Source: Streptomyces sp. A 4/2 (lineage in GTDB: Bacteria > Actinomycetota > Actinomycetes > Streptomycetales > Streptomycetaceae). Taken from it: a stretch of 64,000 bases of DNA. The translations under genes were made by a program, and so were the position numbers. A model generated the notes under the pieces. It saw nothing but the letters and a program-made list of their open reading frames with translations. It did not search any database and was not told where the DNA came from. This document shows, one piece after another, positions 36,595-44,312 of the stretch. Location: positions 62,001 through 126,000 of the forward strand of contig NZ_CALNVW010000007.1 in assembly GCF_940670765.1 (NCBI RefSeq), given 5' to 3'. Numbering within the stretch: position 1 is the first letter of the stretch; every line of letters begins with the position of its first letter.

Positions 36595-37731
36595 ATGACA
36601 GACAGCAGTCACGAGAACAGTCACGAGAACGTGCCGGGCAGGCAGCGCAAACGCTTCGAGGGCATCTCCTCGCGGGCGTACGAGCACCCGACCGACCGCT
36701 CGGCGCTGGTGGCGCTGCGCAGGCTCACCGGCTTCGACACCGTGTTCAAGGCGCTCAGCGGGCTGCTGCCCGAGCGCAGCCTGCGGCTCCTCTTCCTCTC
36801 CGACTCGGTGCGGGTGAGCGACGCCCAGTTCGCCCACCTCCACGTCATGCTGCGGGACGCCTGCTACATCCTGGACCTGGAGAAGGTCCCCGCCATGTAC
36901 GTCACGCAGAACCCGCAGCCCAACGCCATGTGCATCGGCCTGGACGAGCCGATCATCGTGGTCACCACGGGACTCGTGGAGCTGCTGGACGAGGAGGAGA
37001 TGCGCGCGGTCGTCGGCCACGAGGTGGGCCATGCGCTGTCCGGTCACGCGGTCTACCGGACGATACTGCTGTTCCTCACCACCATCGCGCTGAAGGTCGC
37101 CTGGATCCCGCTGGGCAATGTCGCGATCATGGCGCTCGTGACGGCGCTGCGCGAGTGGTTCCGCAAGTCGGAGCTCTCGGCGGACCGGGCCGGGCTGCTG
37201 GTCGGCCAGGACCTCAGGGCCTCGATGCGCGGCCTGATGAAGATCGCCGGCGGCAACCACCTGCACGAGATGAACGTCGACGCGTTCCTGGCACAGGCGG
37301 AGGAGTACGAGGCGGGGGGCGACCTGCGCGACTCCGTGCTGAAGATCCTCAATGTGCTGCCGCGTTCCCACCCGTTCACCACGGTGCGTGCCGCCGAGCT
37401 GAAGAAGTGGGCGGAGAGCCGGGACTTCCAGCGGATCATGGACGGGCACTACCCGCGGCGTGACGAGGACAAGGAGACGTCGGTCTCCGACTCCTTCAGG
37501 GAGTCCGCGTCGCACTACGCCGACACGGTGCGCACCAGCAAGGACCCGCTGATGAAGCTGGTCGGCGACATCGCCGGCGGAGCGGGTGACCTGGGTGGGA
37601 AGCTGCGCGGGAAGTTCACCGGCGGGGGCGGTTCCGGCGGGGGCAAGGGCAGCGCGGGCAAGGGCGACGGCGCGTCCGGCAGCGGCACGGACCGCCCCAC
37701 CGGCGACGGCGAGGGACCGGCCGGGAGCTGA
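36595..37731 (+). CDS. M48 family metallopeptidase (HtpX-like)
   Basis: 378 residues. The zinc motif is HEVGH (VVGHEVGHALSGH, near residue 140), with the third ligand in the later SELSADRAGLL (ExxxD). A hydrophobic stretch after the motif (TILLFLTTIALKVAWIPLGNVAIMALV) probably spans or associates with the membrane, as in HtpX. The last 50 residues are Gly/Ser/Lys low complexity. HtpX-like proteases degrade damaged membrane proteins. ATG at 36595 is preceded by AGGGGGACATTC. Convergent with the membrane-protein gene across a repeat-containing gap. Confidence 0.92.
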   Translation: MTDSSHENSHENVPGRQRKRFEGISSRAYEHPTDRSALVALRRLTGFDTVFKALSGLLPERSLRLLFLSDSVRVSDAQFAHLHVMLRDACYILDLEKVPAMYVTQNPQPNAMCIGLDEPIIVVTTGLVELLDEEEMRAVVGHEVGHALSGHAVYRTILLFLTTIALKVAWIPLGNVAIMALVTALREWFRKSELSADRAGLLVGQDLRASMRGLMKIAGGNHLHEMNVDAFLAQAEEYEAGGDLRDSVLKILNVLPRSHPFTTVRAAELKKWAESRDFQRIMDGHYPRRDEDKETSVSDSFRESASHYADTVRTSKDPLMKLVGDIAGGAGDLGGKLRGKFTGGGGSGGGKGSAGKGDGASGSGTDRPTGDGEGPAGS

Positions 37732-37807
37732 CGGCGCAGCGCCGGTCACGGGCACCGGTTCGCTCAGCAGCTGACGGCGCATCGCCGGTCACGACACCGG
37801 TTCGCTC
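37726..37807. repeat. Imperfect 39-40-base direct repeat, period 43
   Basis: Copy A (37726-37765) spans the protease stop codon; copy B (37769-37807) follows. Both read agctgacggcgca/t cgccggtcacg ...caccggttcgctc with few differences; a third partial copy (gcgagcgccggtcacgg) is at about 37814-37830. It fills the convergent gap where a terminator would be expected. Confidence 0.85.
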
Positions 37808-37824
37808 GGGGCTGCGAGCGCCGG

Positions 37825-38886
37825 TCACGGCCTGACGGCGAGTGTCCCGCACAGCGCGGCGGCCGGCTGCCCGGTGGCGTACGGATCCGTGCCCGCCGGG
37901 CCGCCGGCCGCCGCGTGCTGACCCGCGAGCAGGGGCCGCAGCCGGTTCACCGCGTCGGCCGTGCAGCTCTGCGGCCCGGCCTGTACGTAGGCGGACGCCA
38001 GCCGTGCCTGTTGCAGCCGCAGGTCGTCCGTGCCGAAGCGGAAGCGCACCTCACGGCGGACGGTGAACAGCGAGGCGCCGCCCGCCTTCGCGGGTCCGGT
38101 GGCGGCGGGCCTGAGCGCGTACACGAAGACGTGGTCGGAGGTCACCTCCAGCGTCCCCGCCGCCACCTCCTGGTACGCCAGGGTGCCCGACACCCGGACC
38201 TGCGGGTCGGCGAGCGCCACCTGCGCGGGGTCGAAGCGCACCAGCCAGCCGGTCGCCGCGTGGCCGCCGTCGGCGGACGGCGACGCGAGGCTCTGTTCGA
38301 ACTGGCTGTACTGGTCCGGGGCGAGCAGGGCCCGTACCCGGTCCGTCGAGCCGCCCATCAGGACGGCCGGGTCGAGCGAGGACTCCACCACGTACTTCTT
38401 GGCCATGGCCAGCGCCGCCGACACCTGGACGTCCGAGAAGTGCGAGGTGCGCCGGAACGCCGGGGGGTTCACTCCCGCGGCTCCGATACGGAACTGGGCG
38501 GCGGGGCTGTGCGCGAACAGCCCGGCGGCCGTGCCCCCCGGTACCGCGCCCCGCGGCGCCAGCGGGATCACTGTCGACCGCAGCGGATCGGAGGCCGTGC
38601 CGCCCGGCGCCAGGTACGGATGGCGCACCCCCATGAAGATCGCCGCACCGAGGGCCAGCGTGACCACCATGAGCACGACGAGCATCTGTCTGGGGCCCCT
38701 CAGCAGCCGCACGGAGCGGCTGCGCACGGCCGGCGCGTGGTCGCCCATGCGCTCCTGGGCGGAGAACTCCTGGAGCCGGGCAGCCCGGATGAACGATTCG
38801 TCGAAGACGACGGACCGGTACTCGTCCTCGCCACCGCCGGGCAGGCCGTCGGGTGCTCCATCGGGTGGCTCATCGCGCCCCGCCAT
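37825..38886 (-). CDS. Single-pass membrane protein, family A member with SVVFxExFIRAA motif
   Basis: 353 residues. A cytoplasmic segment (1-65) contains EYRSVVFDESFIRAARLQEFSAQER. A transmembrane helix (QMLVVLMVVTLALGAAIFMGV, about 68-88) leads to an extracellular domain of about 260 residues, with VSGTLAYQEVAAGTLEVTSDHVFVYALRP and two cysteines (about 310 and 345) that could pair. The outer domain looks like a folded alpha/beta sensor or scaffold; no catalytic residues are recognised. The next gene upstream encodes a shorter protein with the same cytoplasmic motif. They may act together at the envelope. Function unknown. Confidence 0.82.
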   Translation of the reverse strand: MAGRDEPPDGAPDGLPGGGEDEYRSVVFDESFIRAARLQEFSAQERMGDHAPAVRSRSVRLLRGPRQMLVVLMVVTLALGAAIFMGVRHPYLAPGGTASDPLRSTVIPLAPRGAVPGGTAAGLFAHSPAAQFRIGAAGVNPPAFRRTSHFSDVQVSAALAMAKKYVVESSLDPAVLMGGSTDRVRALLAPDQYSQFEQSLASPSADGGHAATGWLVRFDPAQVALADPQVRVSGTLAYQEVAAGTLEVTSDHVFVYALRPAATGPAKAGGASLFTVRREVRFRFGTDDLRLQQARLASAYVQAGPQSCTADAVNRLRPLLAGQHAAAGGPAGTDPYATGQPAAALCGTLAVRP

Positions 38887-39004
38887 ACCTTCAGATTAGG
38901 TCGCGGCGGGGCTGCGTAAACGCCCTGGTACAGGACAACTTGCGGGGGCACCCGGCTCGGCGGGCACCGGCGGGCGCTCCTGGGGCCCCGTCGGCCCGGT
39001 GTGG

Positions 39005-39631
39005 TCAGGGCGTACGGGGAATGGCCGAAACCCGGGGCGGCGACGAACCGGCCGGAGCCGTGGCGGGGGCGGATACCTGCGGCCGGGTGACGGTTGCGCC
39101 GCCCGATACCTTGCCGACCCCCGTCGTGACGGGCGGCGGCACCTGGTCCTGCCGGCCGGCCGACGCTCCGTGGTACACGGCGGCGAAGGCCAGGGCGACC
39201 ATGCCGATCCCCATCACCAGCGCCAGCAGCCAGGCCACCGGCCGGAGCCAGCGGGCCCGGCCGCGGTAGGGCCGCAGTACGCCGCCGTGCCGCCCGTAGG
39301 GACCGTTCTCGCCGCCGTCGGGGCCGTCGTATCCGCCGGCCCGCTCCGGGTCGTACGGACGGCCGTAGCCGCCCGTACCTTCGCCGAAGTACTCCTCGTA
39401 GAGGTCGTCGTCGACCGACAGGGCGCTCGCCCGCGCTCGGGCCGCCTCGGCCTCGGCGCGTGCCTCGGCAGCGGCCAGCAGCCGCTCCACGGCGGTCGGT
39501 TCGTGGATCGTGGCGGCCCGCACGAAGTCCTCGCCGAACACCACGGAGGCGAATTCCTCGTCCGCTCCTCCGCGGTCGTCGTCAGGCTCCCAGCCGTCCT
39601 GGAACGGCTTGCCCCCCACGTCGTCCGGCAC
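39005..39631 (-). CDS. Single-pass membrane protein, family A paralogue
   Basis: 208 residues, GTG start at 39631. The cytoplasmic part (1-125) holds EEFASVVFGEDFVRAATIHEPTAVER, aligned with the 353-residue neighbour, then an Ala/Glu/Arg helix (RLLAAAEARAEAEAARARA) likely to be coiled coil. The transmembrane helix is LRPVAWLLALVMGIGMVALAFAAVY (about 129-153). Only some 55 residues, mostly Pro/Thr/Ala, lie outside. So the two proteins share the inner motif and differ in outer parts. It precedes the 353-residue gene by 118 bases and follows proA. Function unknown. Confidence 0.8.
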   Translation of the reverse strand: MPDDVGGKPFQDGWEPDDDRGGADEEFASVVFGEDFVRAATIHEPTAVERLLAAAEARAEAEAARARASALSVDDDLYEEYFGEGTGGYGRPYDPERAGGYDGPDGGENGPYGRHGGVLRPYRGRARWLRPVAWLLALVMGIGMVALAFAAVYHGASAGRQDQVPPPVTTGVGKVSGGATVTRPQVSAPATAPAGSSPPRVSAIPRTP

Positions 39632-39696
39632 GCCATCAGAGTAGACCCGAAGGGTGGGTTTGGGCAGGGAGAGTGCGAAGTCGACCGATCGGACCG

Positions 39697-41010
39697 TTAC
39701 CGGGTGTGACCGTCTCCTGTCACGATGTACTTGGTCGAGGTCAGCTCGGGCAGGCCCATCGGTCCGCGTGCGTGCAGCTTCTGGGTGGAGATGCCGATCT
39801 CCGCGCCGAATCCGAACTCGCCGCCGTCGGTGAACCGGGTGGACGCGTTCACCGCGACGGTGGTGGAGTCGACCAGTTGGGTGAAGCGGCGGGCGGCGGC
39901 CTGCGAGGTGGTGACGATCGCCTCGGTGTGTCCGGAGGTCCAGCGCCGGATGTGGGCGACGGCCGCCTCCAGCGAATCGACCACGGCAGCCGCGATGTCG
40001 TACGAGAGGTACTCGGTCTCCCAGTCCGCCTCGGTGGCCTCGACGGCCTCCACCTTCGAGTCGGCGGCGTACCGCAGCACCCGCTCGTCGCCGTGCACGG
40101 TCACCCCGGCCTCGGCCAGGGCGTCGAGCGCCGCCGGCAGGAACGCGTCCGCGATGTCCCGGTGGACCAGGAGGGTCTCGGCCGCGTTGCAGACGGAGGG
40201 GCGCTGCGCCTTGGAGTTGACGAGGATGTCGACGGCCGTGCCGATGTCGGCCTGCGCGTCCACGTACACATGGCAGTTGCCGGTGCCGGTCTCGATGACC
40301 GGAACGGTGGACTCCTCGACGACCGTGCGGATCAGCGAGGCGCCGCCGCGCGGGATCAGCACGTCGACCAGGCCGCGGGCCCGCATCAGTTCGCGTACGG
40401 AGTCACGGGACTCGCCGGGGACCAGCTGGACGGCGTCGGCGGGCAACTCCGGTCCGTCCTGGCCGGATTCGCCGCGGGACGCTCCGCTGATGGCGTCGCG
40501 CACCACCGCGACGAGCGCGGTGTTGGAGGCGTACGCCGACGCGGAGCCGCGCAGCAGTACCGCGTTGCCCGACTTCAGGCAGAGCGCGGCGGCGTCCACC
40601 GTCACGTTGGGCCTGGCCTCGTAGATGATCCCGACGACGCCGAGCGGCACCCGCACCTGGCGCAGGTCGATCCCGTTGGGCAGCGTGGAGCCCCGTACGA
40701 CCTCGCCGACCGGGTCGGGCAGCGCCGCTACGTCCCGTACGTCGCCGGCGATGGCGCGGATCCGCTCGGGGGTGAGGGTGAGCCGGTCGATGACCGTCTC
40801 GGCGGTACCGGCGGCGCGGGCCCTGGCGACGTCCTCGGCGTTGGCCTCGACGATCTCGTCCGAACGGGCTTCGAGCGCGTCGGCGACGGCCAGCAGCGCG
40901 GCGTCCTTGGCCGCGCGCGGCAGTGGTGCGAGGTCCGCCGCGGCGGCGCGGGACCGCTGGGCGGCCAGGATGACCGGGGACGGGGCGGAGTGCGGGGAGA
41001 GCGAGGTCAT
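39697..41010 (-). CDS. proA: Gamma-glutamyl phosphate reductase
   Basis: 437 residues, full ProA length. NADPH-site and aldehyde-dehydrogenase-fold features include [35 protein letters not shown] and the catalytic cysteine in [13 protein letters not shown]. The C-terminal end has [31 protein letters not shown]. It reduces glutamyl-5-phosphate to the semialdehyde, step two of proline synthesis. proB lies upstream on the same strand but is separated by a small gene and about 300 bases, so they may be transcribed separately. Confidence 0.97.
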   Translation of the reverse strand: MTSLSPHSAPSPVILAAQRSRAAAADLAPLPRAAKDAALLAVADALEARSDEIVEANAEDVARARAAGTAETVIDRLTLTPERIRAIAGDVRDVAALPDPVGEVVRGSTLPNGIDLRQVRVPLGVVGIIYEARPNVTVDAAALCLKSGNAVLLRGSASAYASNTALVAVVRDAISGASRGESGQDGPELPADAVQLVPGESRDSVRELMRARGLVDVLIPRGGASLIRTVVEESTVPVIETGTGNCHVYVDAQADIGTAVDILVNSKAQRPSVCNAAETLLVHRDIADAFLPAALDALAEAGVTVHGDERVLRYAADSKVEAVEATEADWETEYLSYDIAAAVVDSLEAAVAHIRRWTSGHTEAIVTTSQAAARRFTQLVDSTTVAVNASTRFTDGGEFGFGAEIGISTQKLHARGPMGLPELTSTKYIVTGDGHTR

Positions 41011-41074
41011 GCCCGCAGACTAATGGGCCGTCTGCGGGCATCCGCCCGGTGTCCCATGCTCCGAGACGCCGGGT

Positions 41075-41416
41075 TCAGTAGGGGTGCACCCCGACCGGAG
41101 CCGCGGGCGGCGGGCCGTACCCCTCGGCTATGCGCAGGTGGTACGTCTCGCGGTCGATGACCTCCAGACCGACGATCTCCCACGGCGGCAGCTTCGCCGT
41201 CGACCGGTGCTCGCCCCAGAGCCGCAGCGCCACCGCGGCGGCGTCATGCAGGTCCCTGGCCTCCTCCCAGTACCGGATCTCCGCGTGGTCGTCGGCGTAC
41301 CGGCTGGTCAGCAGGAAGGGATGGTCGTGCGCCAGTTGTTCGAGGCCCCGTCTGACCTCCTTGAGCGGGGCCGCGGGACCCGAGACGCTCAGGGTGATGT
41401 GCCACAGCTTCGACAG
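41075..41416 (-). CDS. Conserved hypothetical protein between proB and proA, CTG start
   Basis: 113 residues if started at the CTG at 41416, eight bases after GGGAGGA. The sequence is (M)SKLWHITLSVSGPAAPLKEVRRGLEQLAHDHPFLLTSRYADDHAEIRYWEEARDLHDA and beyond. No ATG, GTG or TTG with a ribosome site is found near this point in frame; extending to an ATG at 41683 would add 89 low-complexity residues. The content suggests a compact alpha/beta fold with a conserved RYADDHAEIRYWEEA segment and WGEHRSTAKLPPWEIVGLEV. No function is recognised, but this gene is usual near proA in streptomycetes as I recall. Confidence 0.72.
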   Translation of the reverse strand: MSKLWHITLSVSGPAAPLKEVRRGLEQLAHDHPFLLTSRYADDHAEIRYWEEARDLHDAAAVALRLWGEHRSTAKLPPWEIVGLEVIDRETYHLRIAEGYGPPPAAPVGVHPY

Positions 41417-41714
41417 AGTGGCTTCCTCCCTGTGCTTCTCCGTGCCCTGCTCCGCATCTGCCGCCCGGCCGTCCGCTTCCCGGCGGTTCTCGAAGTCGGC
41501 CCCCGCGCCGACACTCGTCAGGGTCCGCTCCCCGGCCCCTCGGGGAGGCGCCCCCGGACGCGCTCGTCTCACCGGCGGCCTCCTGTGTGCGTTGCTGTGA
41601 CTGCCCCCGCAGTTACCCCTGGGACAAAGTTGACCAGCCCGGCGCCCGGCGTGTGACGGTTTTCCGGAAGGTCTCTGCCGCAAACCTGGACTTTCAGCCG
41701 TTTCAGGGGTGCGT
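41417..41714. other. Gap between proB and the small CTG-start gene
   Basis: 298 bases. A frame stays open on minus across most of it (the N-terminal extension of the gene at 41075-41416), but its Arg/Gly/Ala-rich content and lack of a ribosome site argue against coding. It probably includes a promoter. No clear terminator was found. Confidence 0.5.
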
Positions 41715-42842
41715 TCAGGGGTTCATGACGACCAGGTCGTCCCTGTGTACGACTTCCCGCTCGTAGGCCGGACCGAGGTCGCGGGCGAGGTCGCGGGTGG
41801 AGCGGCCGAGGAGCTGCGGGAGCTCCTTGGCGTCGAAGTTCACCAGTCCGCGGGCGACCGTACGGCCCGCGGTGTCCCGCAGCTCGACCGGGTCCCCGGC
41901 GCTGAACTCGCCCTCGACCGCGGCGATCCCGGCGGGCAGCAGCGAGGAGTTGCGCTCGACGACCGCCCGTACCGCCCCGTCGTCCAGGGTGAGCGCGCCC
42001 CGGGGGGTCGACGCGTGCTGGAGCCAGAGCAGCCGGTCGGCGGAGCGGCGCCCGGTGCGGTGGAAGTACGTGCCGGTGTCCCGGCCGGCGAGGGCGTCGG
42101 CGGCGCGGGAGGCCGAGGTCAGCACGACGGGGATGGAGGCCGCCGCGGCGATCCTGGCGGCCTCCACCTTGGTGACCATGCCACCGGTGCCGACGCCCGC
42201 CTTGCCCGCGGCGCCGATGGTGACGTGCGCGATGTCGCCGGGCCCCGCCACCTCCGGGATCCGGCTGGTGTCCGGTCTGGCCGGATCGCCGTCGTACAGG
42301 CCGTCCACGTCCGAGAGCAGGACGAGCAGATCGGCCCGTACGAGATGGGCGACGAGCGCGGCGAGCCGGTCGTTGTCGCCGAAGCGGATCTCGTCCGTGG
42401 CGACGGTGTCGTTCTCGTTGACGACCGGCAGCGCGCCCATGGCGAGGAGCTGGTCGAGGGTCCGGTAGGCGTTGCGGTAGTGCGCCCGGCGGCTGGTGTC
42501 GTCGGAGGTCAGCAGCACCTGGCCGACGCGTACGCCGTAGCGCGCGAAGGACGCGGTGTACCGGGCGACGAGCAGCCCCTGGCCGACGCTGGCCGCGGCC
42601 TGCTGTCTGGCCAGGTCCTTGGGGCGGCGGGCCAGCCCCAGTGGGGCCAGCCCGGCGGCGATGGCGCCGCTGGAGACGAGCACGATCTCCTTCTCGCCAC
42701 CGCTCCTGACCTTGGCCAGTACGTCGACGAGGGCGTCCACCCGGTCCGCGTCGAGGCCGCCTGCCGCGGTCGTGAGGGAGGAGGAACCGACCTTCACGAC
42801 GATCCTGCGGGCTTCCGTTACGAGCTGCCTTGCCTCTGTCAC
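41715..42842 (-). CDS. proB: Glutamate 5-kinase with PUA domain
   Basis: 375 residues. The amino-acid-kinase domain (1-260) begins RIVVKVGSSSLT and has VSSGAIAAGLAPLGL, NENDTVATDEIRFGDNDRLAALVA (substrate and ATP loops) and GTGGMVTKVEAARIAA. The C-terminal PUA domain (about 285-360) is marked by GALTLDDGAVRAV and VNFDAKELPQLLG. It phosphorylates glutamate in the first step of proline synthesis, usually feedback-inhibited by proline. GTG start at 42842. obgE precedes proB in many actinobacteria; here the polymer locus of about 12 kb lies between them. Confidence 0.97.
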   Translation of the reverse strand: MTEARQLVTEARRIVVKVGSSSLTTAAGGLDADRVDALVDVLAKVRSGGEKEIVLVSSGAIAAGLAPLGLARRPKDLARQQAAASVGQGLLVARYTASFARYGVRVGQVLLTSDDTSRRAHYRNAYRTLDQLLAMGALPVVNENDTVATDEIRFGDNDRLAALVAHLVRADLLVLLSDVDGLYDGDPARPDTSRIPEVAGPGDIAHVTIGAAGKAGVGTGGMVTKVEAARIAAAASIPVVLTSASRAADALAGRDTGTYFHRTGRRSADRLLWLQHASTPRGALTLDDGAVRAVVERNSSLLPAGIAAVEGEFSAGDPVELRDTAGRTVARGLVNFDAKELPQLLGRSTRDLARDLGPAYEREVVHRDDLVVMNP

Positions 42843-42857
42843 ACGGGCGAATCTATG

Positions 42858-44069
42858 TCAGCCGCGCCGACCGCCGCTCGGGGATTCCACGCGCTGGACA
42901 GGGCGTGCTGCCGCCCACTTCCGCACTCTGCGCAGCCGGGTGCGGCCGACTGCGGGCAGCCGCCGCCAGACGGGGGTTCCCCGTACCGCGTACACATGGT
43001 CCGGGATGCCCGCTTCGCGGTCCCGGAAGTACGGAAGGGCGAGGTGGTGGGTGCCGTTCAGCCCGCGTCCGACCCGCTCGGGTTCCTTGCCTGCCTTCAT
43101 GTAGCGGAGGACTTCGCAGAGCAGGTCGATGCGGCCCTGCGCGACGCACTGCAGCCGCAGCCGTTCGATGGGCTTGAGCTTGCGTGCCACGCCCTTGTTC
43201 CAGTACGCGGCCATCATCGGGGCCGCGAGTTCCATCCGCTTGCGCTGGACCTCGTCGGACTGCTTCAGGAAGCCGGGGCCGAACTGCGGCAGCAGGGTGA
43301 CGATGAACGGCCGCATCATCAACTGGTCGCGCTGCGGGCCCGGTTCGACGTACTCGGCTATCAGTCCGGTCAGCGCCCGCGCGGAGTCGAACCGCAGCAC
43401 ATAGGTGCCGCTCTTCGTCACGTGCTTGCCGTCGTCGCGCCCCACCAGGTAGTAGCAGGTGTAATCGGACACGACGGAGACACCCCCGCCGCGCAGATAT
43501 GCCTCCAGGGTGAAGAGCGCGTCCTCACCGGTCTTGAGCGACTCGTCGAATTTCATGCCCAGGCGCAGGAGCAGTTCGCGCCGGAACAGCTTCTGCGCGC
43601 TGAGGGTGAACTTGATCTGTGAGGAGAAGACGTCCGCGCGCTCGACGGTCTCTTTCCACATGGACTTCGGGGCCCCGCGATTGACGCCGACGACCTTTCC
43701 GAGCACGACATCGGTACCGGCCCGGTCACCCATGGCGACCATTCGTTCGAGGGCTTCCTCGCCGAAATAGTCGTCGGCGTCGAGGAAGAACACGTAACGG
43801 CCGCGGGCCAGTCCGAGACCGACATTGCGCGGGCCGCTGGGCCCTCCGGAGTTCTCCTGTCTGACGACTGTGGTGCGTATCACTGATCTCGCTGCGAACT
43901 CTTCGAGGTACTCCCCCGTGCCATCGGTCGATCCGTCGTCCACGGCGACGATCTCGATCCGGTCCGCGCCCAGGGTCTGGGACTCGACGGATGCCAGGCA
44001 CTTCACGAGGTACGGCATCGCTTCATAGGCGCCGACGACGACAGTCACATCGGGCTCACAGGTACTCAT
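42858..44069 (-). CDS. GT2 family glycosyltransferase
   Basis: 403 residues from the ATG at 44069 (a GTG at 44072 is also possible; neither has a strong site). GT-A fold motifs are VTVVVGAYEAMPYLVKCL, VAVDDGSTDGTGEYL, GPRNVGLGLARGRYVFFLDADDYF (the DxD-like LDADD binds UDP/GDP-sugar metal) and TGEDALFTLEAYL. Its middle (SAQKLFRREL, YTCYYLVGRDDGK) is homologous to the divergent gene at 44313, so the two arose by duplication. The C-terminal 90 residues are basic. No transmembrane segment; likely membrane-peripheral, acting on a lipid-linked wall polymer. It heads away from the shared intergenic region towards proB. Confidence 0.88.
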   Translation of the reverse strand: MSTCEPDVTVVVGAYEAMPYLVKCLASVESQTLGADRIEIVAVDDGSTDGTGEYLEEFAARSVIRTTVVRQENSGGPSGPRNVGLGLARGRYVFFLDADDYFGEEALERMVAMGDRAGTDVVLGKVVGVNRGAPKSMWKETVERADVFSSQIKFTLSAQKLFRRELLLRLGMKFDESLKTGEDALFTLEAYLRGGGVSVVSDYTCYYLVGRDDGKHVTKSGTYVLRFDSARALTGLIAEYVEPGPQRDQLMMRPFIVTLLPQFGPGFLKQSDEVQRKRMELAAPMMAAYWNKGVARKLKPIERLRLQCVAQGRIDLLCEVLRYMKAGKEPERVGRGLNGTHHLALPYFRDREAGIPDHVYAVRGTPVWRRLPAVGRTRLRRVRKWAAARPVQRVESPSGGRRG

Positions 44070-44312
44070 CACACGAGGGAGACGGGCTAATGCGCCAGAT
44101 GGTTGCCTGGTACCCCCGGATTGGTTTCACGATCTCCCTCTCCTCACCCCATCCGGAATTTTACATTCCCCATACGTGAGGGGTCCGGGAAGTGGCGTTC
44201 GGCACACCGGATAGAGTGCCGCCCGGCGGGTCCCGTACGCAGCGCCCGGAAGTGGTGCCGTCACGCGCTCACCAGCACAGGGAAAATCCCTACCAGACAC
44301 GAGGCGCATACA
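44070..44312. other. Divergent, AT-richer promoter region between two glycosyltransferase genes
   Basis: About 243 bases with an unusually AT-rich core (ggaattttacattccccatacg, 44156-44177). It is the only possible site for promoters in both directions. Open frames crossing it have no ribosome sites. No palindromic operator was recognised. Confidence 0.55.

Noticed and set aside
34092..37463. A 1123-codon plus-strand frame spanning the LCP, nadD and protease region
   Set aside because: It crosses several well-supported genes on the other strand and in other frames and has no recognisable protein content.
41417..41683. N-terminal extension of the small gene beside proA to the ATG at 41683
   Set aside because: The 89 extra residues are low-complexity and no ribosome site precedes the ATG, whereas GGGAGGA sits just before the CTG at 41416.
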